Positions 58,548 to 64,000 of a stretch of DNA of 64,000 bases are shown here, in pieces. Numbering within the stretch: the stretch's first letter is position 1; each line of letters starts with the position of its first letter. Below the pieces are notes generated by a model, which was given only the letters and a program-made list of their open reading frames with translations, did no database searches and was not told where the DNA came from. The DNA comes from Streptomyces spectabilis (GTDB taxonomy: Bacteria > Actinomycetota > Actinomycetes > Streptomycetales > Streptomycetaceae). The DNA is taken from positions 7,760,501 through 7,824,500 of the forward strand of contig NZ_CP023690.1 in NCBI RefSeq assembly GCF_008704795.1, given 5' to 3'. The position numbers were made by a program, and so were the translations under genes.

Positions 58548-60725
58548 ATGACCACCGAGAGCACCACCATCCGCTGGGAACAGGACGACACGGGCGTCGT
58601 CACCCTCGTCCTCGACGACCCGAACCAGTCCGCGAACACGATGAACCAGGCGTTCAAGGACTCCATCGCCGCGATCGCCGAGCGGGCCGAGGCCGAGAAG
58701 GACTCCATCCGCGGCATCGTCTACACCTCCGCCAAGAAGACCTTCTTCGCGGGCGGCGACCTCAAGGAAATGATCCAGGTCGGCCCCGAGAACGCCCAGG
58801 CCGCCTTCGAGACCGGCACGGCGATCAAGAACTCGCTGCGCCGCATCGAGACCCTCGGCAAGCCCGTCGTCGCCGCCATCAACGGCGCGGCGCTCGGCGG
58901 CGGCTACGAGATCGCGCTCGCCAGCCACCACCGGATCGCGCTCGACGCCCCCGGCTCCAAGATCGGCCTGCCCGAGGTCACGCTCGGCCTGCTCCCGGCG
59001 GGCGGCGGCGTCGCCCGCACCGTCCGCCTCATGGGCATCACCGACGCCCTGCTGAAGGTGCTGCTCCAGGGCACCCAGTACAACCCGAGGCGCGCCCTGG
59101 AGAACGGCCTGGTGCACGACGTGGCCGCGACCCCCGAGGAGATGCTGGCCAAGGCCCGAGCCTTCATCGACGCCCACCCCGAGTCCCAGCAGCCCTGGGA
59201 CGTGCCCGGCTACCGCATCCCGGGCGGCACCCCGGCCCACCCGAAGTTCGCCGCGAACCTCCCGGCCTTCCCCGCCAACCTCAGGAAGCAGCTGAACGGC
59301 GCGCCCTACCCGGCGCCGCGCAACATCCTCGCGGCCGCCGTCGAGGGCTCCCAGGTCGACTTCGAGACCGCCCTGACCATCGAGGCCCGGTACTTCACGG
59401 AGCTGGTCACGGGGCAGACCTCGAAGAACATGATCCAGGCCTTCTTCTTCGACCTCCAGGCCGTCAACTCCGGCGCCAACCGCCCCCAGGGCGTCGAGCC
59501 CCGCCAGGTCCGCAAGGTCGCCGTGCTCGGCGCCGGGATGATGGGCGCGGGCATCGCCTACTCCTGCGCCCGCGCGGGCATCGACGTCGTCCTCAAGGAC
59601 GTCTCCGCCGAGGCCGCGGCCAAGGGCAAGGGCTACTCGGAGAAGCTGTGCGAGAAGGCCGTCGCGCGCGGGCGCACCACCCGGGAGAAGGCGGACGCGC
59701 TGCTCGCCCGCATCACCCCGTCCGGCGACGTGGCCGACCTCGCGTGCTGCGACGCGGTCATCGAGGCCGTCTTCGAGAACCCGGAGCTCAAGCACAAGGT
59801 GTTCCAGGAGGTCCAGGACGTCGTCGCGCCCGACGCCCTCCTGTGCTCCAACACCTCCACGCTGCCGATCAGTCTGCTCGCCGAGGGCGTCAGCAGGCCG
59901 GTGGACTTCATCGGCCTGCACTTCTTCTCGCCCGTCGACAAGATGCCGCTCGTGGAGATCATCAAGGGCGAGCGCACCGGCGAGGAGGCGCTCGCCCGCG
60001 CCTTCGACCTGGTCCGCCAGATCAACAAGACCCCGATCGTCGTCAACGACTCGCGCGGCTTCTTCACCTCGCGGGTCATCGGTCACTTCATCAACGAGGG
60101 CGTCGCGATGGTCGGCGAGGGCATCGAGCCCGCCTCCGTCGAGCAGGCCGCGGCCCAGGCGGGCTACCCGGCGAAGGTCCTGTCCCTGATGGACGAGCTG
60201 ACCCTCACGCTGCCCCGCAAGATCCGCAACGAGTCGAAGCGCGCCGTCGAGGAGGCGGGCGGCACCTGGGCCACCCACCCCGCGGAGGCCGTCATCGACC
60301 GCATGGTCGACGAGTTCGACAGGACCGGCCGCAGCGGCGGCAAGGGCTTCTACGACTACGGCGACGACGGCAAGCGCACCGGCCTGTGGCCGGGCCTGCG
60401 CGAGCACTTCACGAAGACCGGGCACAGCATCCCGTTCGCGGACATGCAGGAGCGGATGCTGTTCTCCGAGGCGCTCGACACCGTGCGCCTCCTGGAGGAG
60501 GGCGTCCTCACCTCGGTCGCCGACGCCAACATCGGCTCCATCTTCGGCATCGGCTTCCCGGGCTGGACCGGCGGCGTGCTCCAGTACATCAACGGCTACG
60601 AAGGGGGCCTGCCCGGATTCGTGGCCCGCGCGCGGGAGCTCGCCGAGCGCTACGGCGATCGGTTCACGCCGCCCGCGCTGCTCGTGGAGAAGGCGGACAA
60701 CGGCGAGAAGTTCAGCGACGGCTGA
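58548..60725 (+). CDS. fadB: Fatty-acid oxidation multifunctional protein FadB/FadJ
   Basis: Two-domain enzyme of 725 residues combining enoyl-CoA hydratase and 3-hydroxyacyl-CoA dehydrogenase. The hydratase half has FAGGDLKEM, AINGAALGGGYEIALA and LPEVTLGLLPAGGG with the acidic pair. A Rossmann motif VLGAGMMGAGIAYSCARAG follows the linker, with the dehydrogenase catalytic His in GLHFFSPVDKMPLVEI. It forms a complex with the thiolase encoded just upstream (49-bp gap). A 12-bp hairpin follows the gene. Confidence 0.95.
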   Translation: MTTESTTIRWEQDDTGVVTLVLDDPNQSANTMNQAFKDSIAAIAERAEAEKDSIRGIVYTSAKKTFFAGGDLKEMIQVGPENAQAAFETGTAIKNSLRRIETLGKPVVAAINGAALGGGYEIALASHHRIALDAPGSKIGLPEVTLGLLPAGGGVARTVRLMGITDALLKVLLQGTQYNPRRALENGLVHDVAATPEEMLAKARAFIDAHPESQQPWDVPGYRIPGGTPAHPKFAANLPAFPANLRKQLNGAPYPAPRNILAAAVEGSQVDFETALTIEARYFTELVTGQTSKNMIQAFFFDLQAVNSGANRPQGVEPRQVRKVAVLGAGMMGAGIAYSCARAGIDVVLKDVSAEAAAKGKGYSEKLCEKAVARGRTTREKADALLARITPSGDVADLACCDAVIEAVFENPELKHKVFQEVQDVVAPDALLCSNTSTLPISLLAEGVSRPVDFIGLHFFSPVDKMPLVEIIKGERTGEEALARAFDLVRQINKTPIVVNDSRGFFTSRVIGHFINEGVAMVGEGIEPASVEQAAAQAGYPAKVLSLMDELTLTLPRKIRNESKRAVEEAGGTWATHPAEAVIDRMVDEFDRTGRSGGKGFYDYGDDGKRTGLWPGLREHFTKTGHSIPFADMQERMLFSEALDTVRLLEEGVLTSVADANIGSIFGIGFPGWTGGVLQYINGYEGGLPGFVARARELAERYGDRFTPPALLVEKADNGEKFSDG

Positions 60726-60740
60726 CCGGCGGCCGCGCGG

Positions 60741-60772
60741 GGGAGTGGCTCAGGTCTCCGTGAGCCACTCCC
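60741..60772. terminator. Bidirectional terminator hairpin overlapping the MerR gene end
   Basis: GGGAGTGGCTCA (60741-60752) and TGAGCCACTCCC (60761-60772) form a perfect 12-bp stem with an 8-nt loop. The hairpin covers the last codons of the convergent MerR gene as well as the tail of the fadB transcript. Confidence 0.85.
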
Positions 60773-61538
60773 TCAGCTCCTCCTTCAAGGACCGCTGGAA
60801 GGCCGTGACCAGGGCCTGCACCACCAGCGGCTGCATATGGGCCGACAGCGACTTCATGGCCGCCACGTGCTCGGGGTCCGACGCGTGCTCGCGATAGGGC
60901 CCCGACACCTGGTCGCGGAAGAGCCGCGACAGCTCGTGCGCCGCCGAGCGCGTGTGCTCCATCAGGACCGTGCGCGCCGCCAGGATCGTCTCGTGCGGAA
61001 TCGGTACGTCGAGCAGGCGCAGGCCGAGCCGCAGCAGCGCCGGGTCGACCCGGCAGCGGTCCGCCTCCGCGTCGTAGGCGACGACGCCCATCGCGGCGAG
61101 CCGCCGCACGTCCTCCGCCGAAAGGGCCCGGCCCGCCCGGCGCTCCAGATCGGCGCGGGACATCTCCTCCGCGCCCTCCGGCGCCCACGAGGCCACCACC
61201 GCGCGGTGGATGGCCAGGTCGTGCGCGCTCAGGTCCGGCGGCAGCTGCTCCAGATACCGCTCGATCGCCGCGAGGGTCATGCCCTGGTGCTGCAACTCCT
61301 CGATGAGCGCGAGCCGGGAGAGGTGCCCGGGGCCGTAGTGGCCGACGCGGCGCGGGCCGATCACGGGCGGCGGCAGCAGGCCCTTGGTGCTGTAGAAGCG
61401 GATGGTGCGCACGGTGACGCCCGCCCGCGCGGCGAGCTCGTCGACCGTGTAGACCGACTCCCGCGGAGCCGTCGGCCCCTGCGGGTCCCCCGCCGACTCG
61501 TGGGTGCCCGTCACCGACTCCTCCGTGCCCGTCGCCAT
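60750..61538 (-). CDS. MerR-family transcriptional regulator
   Basis: Regulator of 262 residues. The MerR winged helix is at about 29-100 (YTVDELAARAGVTVRTIRFY, STKGLLPPP, GHYGPGHLSRLALIEELQHQ). The effector region is long and helical with no cysteine cluster, so it probably senses an organic ligand such as an acyl-CoA or fatty acid rather than metal. It has a strong ribosome-binding site (GGGAGGCGAAGG). It is divergent from the acyl-CoA ligase gene, with a 23-bp dyad between them, and adjacent to fadAB; control of fatty-acid activation is inferred. Confidence 0.9.
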   Translation of the reverse strand: MATGTEESVTGTHESAGDPQGPTAPRESVYTVDELAARAGVTVRTIRFYSTKGLLPPPVIGPRRVGHYGPGHLSRLALIEELQHQGMTLAAIERYLEQLPPDLSAHDLAIHRAVVASWAPEGAEEMSRADLERRAGRALSAEDVRRLAAMGVVAYDAEADRCRVDPALLRLGLRLLDVPIPHETILAARTVLMEHTRSAAHELSRLFRDQVSGPYREHASDPEHVAAMKSLSAHMQPLVVQALVTAFQRSLKEELREWLTET

Positions 61539-61574
61539 GCGGTGCCTTCGCCTCCCAGGTCGTGCGGCAATGCG

Positions 61575-61597
61575 GTGCAACAGTATTGCTGTACCAC
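61575..61597. promoter_or_regulatory. MerR-type operator dyad
   Basis: The dyad GTGnnACAG-n5-CTGTnnCAC (61575-61597) lies 37 bp upstream of the MerR start and in the promoter region of the divergent acyl-CoA ligase. Its length and symmetry fit a MerR operator. Confidence 0.6.
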
Positions 61598-61667
61598 CGC
61601 CGCTGTGAAAGTCTCCGGGGCAGTCACGCCACGTAGCCGGTGCACTCCGCTGGGATGTGCCCTCTGC

Positions 61668-61722
61668 TGCCTGCGGGCCGTCCGTGGCTGGGCGCGCAGT
61701 TCCCCGTGCCCCTTCGGGGCGC
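61668..61722 (+). repeat. Dispersed intergenic repeat, copy C
   Basis: tgcctgcgggccgt is identical to copy B, and ggctgggcgcgcagttcccc plus GTGCCCC-TTCG-GGGCGC follow. It ends 21 bp before the acyl-CoA ligase ATG, so it would be part of that gene's 5' leader. Confidence 0.75.
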
Positions 61723-61743
61723 GAGACCGCTGAGGAGGGGCTC

Positions 61744-63549
61744 ATGACCACGAGCACACGACTTCCCGGGGACCCCGCCGACCTCACGTTCCCCGCCCTG
61801 CTGCTGCGCAACGCCGAGGACCACCCCGACCTGCCCGCCCTGTCCTGGCGCGAGGGGCCCGGCTGGTCGACGCTCACCTGGGCCGAGGTGCGGCGCGAGG
61901 TCGCGGTCCTCGCCGCCGGGTACGCCGCCCTCGGGGTGCGCCGCGGCGAGCACGTCCTGATGATGATGGCCAACCGCCCCGAGCACTGGCTGAGCGATCT
62001 CGCCCTGGTCCACCTCGGTGCCGTCCCCGTCACCGTGTACGGCACCTCGGCGCCCGAGCAGATCGCCCACATCGCCCGGCACAGCCGCGCCCGCCTCGCC
62101 GTCGTCGAGGGCGCGCGCGAGCTCGTCCGCTGGGAGCCCGCCCTCGCCGACGCCGCGGTGCCCCTGGAGCGCCTCGTGGTCGTCGAGGCGGCCGCGGCGG
62201 GGCCGCACGGCACGTACGCGGCGCTGCGCGAGAGCGGCACCCGGGCGCACCGGTCCGACGCCTTCGAGAAGGCCTGGCGCGCGGTCCGCGCCACCGATCC
62301 GCTCACCGTCGTCTACACCTCCGGCACCACCGGCGACCCCAAGGGCGTGCGCCTGACCCATCGCGGGGTGCTCCTGAACGGCATCGCCCTGGACGAGGCC
62401 ATCGGCTTCCCGCCCTTCGCGGGCCACGTCTGCTACCTGCCCTTCGCGCACATCGCGGAGCGCGTCCTCGGCATCTACCTGCCGCTGCTGCGCGCCTCGC
62501 CCGTGCACCTGTGCGCGGACCCCGCCCGGATCGCCGCCATCGCGGCCGAGCTGCGCCCCCAGCAGTTCTTCGGCGTCCCGCGCGTGTGGGAGAAGCTCGC
62601 CGCGTCGTTCGGCGCGGCCCTCGCCGCCCTGCCCGAGGAGCGCCGCCGCGCCGTCGAGGCGGCGAACGAGACGGCCCGCGCGCACGTGGCCTGCCGCGAG
62701 CGCGGCGAGCGCCCGCCGGACGACCTCGACGCCGCCTACCGCGAGGCCAGGGAGAAGGTCCTCGACCCGCTGCTCGCGCGCGTCGGGCTCGACCGGCTGC
62801 TGTGGGCGGCCAGCGCCGCCGCCCCGATGCCGGTGGCCGTGACCCGGTTCTGGGCGGGCTTCGGCCTGGTGGTCGTGGACGCCTGGGGCCTGACGGAGAC
62901 CAGCGGCGTGGTCACGACCAACGGCCCGCGGACCTTCCGGATCGGCTCGGTGGGCAGGCCGCTGCGCGGCATGGAGGTCCGCACGGCCGCCGACGGCGAG
63001 ATCCTGGTGCGCGGCCCCTTCGTGTGCGAGGGCTATCTGCGGGCCGACGGCGGCGTCGACGACGTACGGGACGCCGACGGCTGGCTCGCCACCGGCGACG
63101 TCGGGCGGCTCGACGAGGACGGCTACCTGTGGATGACCGACCGCAAGAAGGAGCTGATCGTCACCTCCACCGGCAAGAACGTCGCGCCCGCGCTCGTCGA
63201 GAGCACCCTCAAGGAGCACCCGCTCATCGGCCAGGCCCTCGTGCACGGCGACGGCCGCTCGTATCTGGTGGCGCTGCTCGTCCTGGACCCGGAGTCGGCC
63301 GCCGCCTGGGCCGCGGCGCGCGGCATCGAGGGCGACCCGGCCGCGAGCGAGGAGGTCCGCCGGGAGGTGGCCCGCGCCGTCGAGACGGCCAACGCGCGCC
63401 TCAACCGCACCGAGCAGGTCAAGCGCCATCTGCTGCTCACCGAGGAGTGGGGCCCCGAGACCGGCGAGCTGACGCCGTCCCTCAAGCTGCGCCGCCGGGT
63501 CATCAGGGAGAAGTACCGGAACCACATCGAGAGCCTGTACACCGGGTGA
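61744..63549 (+). CDS. Long-chain acyl-CoA ligase (FadD15-like)
   Basis: AMP-forming acyl-CoA synthetase of 601 residues that activates fatty acids. Adenylation motifs are in order: [13 protein letters not shown] (P-loop-like), [52 protein letters not shown], and the catalytic Lys region near [13 protein letters not shown]. It resembles the FadD15/FACL group used for long-chain substrates. GAGGAGGGG gives a strong ribosome-binding site. Its leader contains repeat copy C. The MerR protein at 61538 is probably its regulator, and fadAB nearby would process the product. Confidence 0.93.
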   Translation: MTTSTRLPGDPADLTFPALLLRNAEDHPDLPALSWREGPGWSTLTWAEVRREVAVLAAGYAALGVRRGEHVLMMMANRPEHWLSDLALVHLGAVPVTVYGTSAPEQIAHIARHSRARLAVVEGARELVRWEPALADAAVPLERLVVVEAAAAGPHGTYAALRESGTRAHRSDAFEKAWRAVRATDPLTVVYTSGTTGDPKGVRLTHRGVLLNGIALDEAIGFPPFAGHVCYLPFAHIAERVLGIYLPLLRASPVHLCADPARIAAIAAELRPQQFFGVPRVWEKLAASFGAALAALPEERRRAVEAANETARAHVACRERGERPPDDLDAAYREAREKVLDPLLARVGLDRLLWAASAAAPMPVAVTRFWAGFGLVVVDAWGLTETSGVVTTNGPRTFRIGSVGRPLRGMEVRTAADGEILVRGPFVCEGYLRADGGVDDVRDADGWLATGDVGRLDEDGYLWMTDRKKELIVTSTGKNVAPALVESTLKEHPLIGQALVHGDGRSYLVALLVLDPESAAAWAAARGIEGDPAASEEVRREVARAVETANARLNRTEQVKRHLLLTEEWGPETGELTPSLKLRRRVIREKYRNHIESLYTG

Positions 63550-63569
63550 CACACGGCTGTACACACGGC

Positions 63570-63584
63570 TCTCACCATGTGAGA
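63570..63584. promoter_or_regulatory. Small dyad downstream of the acyl-CoA ligase
   Basis: tctcaccatgtgaga has perfect 6-bp arms (TCTCAC/GTGAGA) and follows two ACACACGGCT copies. It could be a weak terminator or an operator for the permease. Confidence 0.35.
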
Positions 63585-63651
63585 AGTACCGCTATGTGAC
63601 GTGCGCCACCGCATTATCAGCGTTGCGTAAGGGAAGGTGTCGGGTCGGTCC

Positions 63652-63717
63652 GTGGTGCGTCAGGGGTGCCACGGGCCGGAGCACATCCGGACCCCGGGAG
63701 CTCTTTCCGGGCACCAC
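63652..63717 (+). promoter_or_regulatory. Structured leader of the amino-acid permease gene
   Basis: GTGGTGC (63652-63658) can pair perfectly with GCACCAC (63711-63717), enclosing CCGGA/TCCGG (63676-63690) and CCCGG/CCGGG (63693-63711) hairpins. The structure ends 16 nt before the GTG start and might be a cis-regulatory RNA. Confidence 0.4.
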
Positions 63718-63733
63718 AGAGTGGACCTTCCAC

Positions 63734-64000
63734 GTGAGCAACGACGCCGTAGACACGGCCGCCGTGGACGCAGCGCGCGCCGCTGAGTCCCAGGCCCCCG
63801 CGGACGCGGGCGACGCCGGTTACAGCAAGGACCTCAAGGCCCGCCACGTCAACATGATCGCCATCGGTGGCGCGATCGGCACCGGCCTCTTCCTCGGAGC
63901 GGGCGGCCGCCTCCACTCGGCGGGCCCCGCGCTCGCCCTCGCCTACCTCGTGTGCGGCGTCATCGCGTTCTTCGTCGTGCGCGCCCTCGGCGAGATGGTC
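63734..64000 (+). CDS. APC-family amino-acid permease (3' end outside window)
   Basis: The first 89 codons are present. The product begins [20 protein letters not shown] and a polar tail leads to [31 protein letters not shown], then a second hydrophobic helix ([19 protein letters not shown]) and RALGEM. This is the hallmark start of the amino-acid permease (GabP/AnsP/ProY) family; the GGAIGTGLF unwound helix binds the amino-acid carboxylate. The GTG at 63734 lacks a clear Shine-Dalgarno sequence. The substrate cannot be told from this part. Confidence 0.85.
   Translation, partial: MSNDAVDTAAVDAARAAESQAPADAGDAGYSKDLKARHVNMIAIGGAIGTGLFLGAGGRLHSAGPALALAYLVCGVIAFFVVRALGEMV

Overview
The window is high-GC actinobacterial DNA, almost certainly from a Streptomyces chromosome. 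Codon third positions are saturated with G/C, many genes start with GTG, and there are a Wbl protein, an SsgA-like protein, a small laccase, SARP/STAND regulators and UUCG-loop intergenic repeats. From memory the gene order resembles the S. coelicolor SCO6697-SCO6733 region (pca operon, pcaV, LigD-type genes, small laccase, ssgD, fadAB); I could not check this. No transposase, integrase, tRNA, rRNA or CRISPR array was seen.

Layout. 1-3120: a divergent steroid C/D-ring (HIP) catabolism block, ipdA and echA20 leftward and two SDRs rightward, as in M. tuberculosis Rv3548c-Rv3551. 3149-6560: a shortened protocatechuate operon (pcaI-pcaJ-pcaH-pcaG) with a divergent PcaV-type MarR regulator. 6573-11688: a DUF3048 lipoprotein, a Tat-exported FAD oxidoreductase, and a divergent pair of single-domain LigD-type repair genes. 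11723-18315: a translationally coupled secreted pair (ThuA/PQQ-type dehydrogenase and cupredoxin/DUF1080 protein), a two-domain laccase and a small lectin. 18495-30507: LacI regulator, acyltransferase, GH64 glucanase behind a CebR-like palindrome, Wbl protein, six-hairpin glycosidase, a 1141-residue HEAT-like protein and an acyl-ACP desaturase behind a TetR-type dyad. 30634-40773: PucR-type regulator, DUF4394 protein, a UvrA-like plus ABC-F resistance pair with a long attenuator-like leader, a PEP-mutase-family enzyme, an SsgD-like protein, a secreted BNR protein and a YciI protein.

40816-52476 is the most unusual part. A 56-residue peptide gene lies downstream of an AfsR-like SARP-STAND regulator. 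Next come two paralogous tail-to-tail modules, each a STAND/TPR protein facing a GT-B-like putative transferase. In module 1 the transferase's C-terminal domain is a separate, GTGA-coupled gene; in module 2 it is fused. The second STAND protein has lost the Walker A lysine. Three 11-bp-phased CCTTGC repeats (typical SARP spacing) and an eight-copy 7-bp tandem repeat lie in the cluster's promoter regions.

52691-64000: endonuclease V, a saccharopine-dehydrogenase-like protein, then a fatty-acid/sterol side-chain beta-oxidation run (alpha-methylacyl-CoA racemase behind a KstR-like box, acyl-CoA dehydrogenase, thiolase, FadB), a divergent MerR regulator and acyl-CoA ligase, and the start of an amino-acid permease with a structured leader.

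The two ends suggest sterol or terpenoid catabolism. The pca and laccase genes suggest aromatic or lignin-derived carbon use. The 41-52 kb cluster looks like a signalling or conflict-type system.
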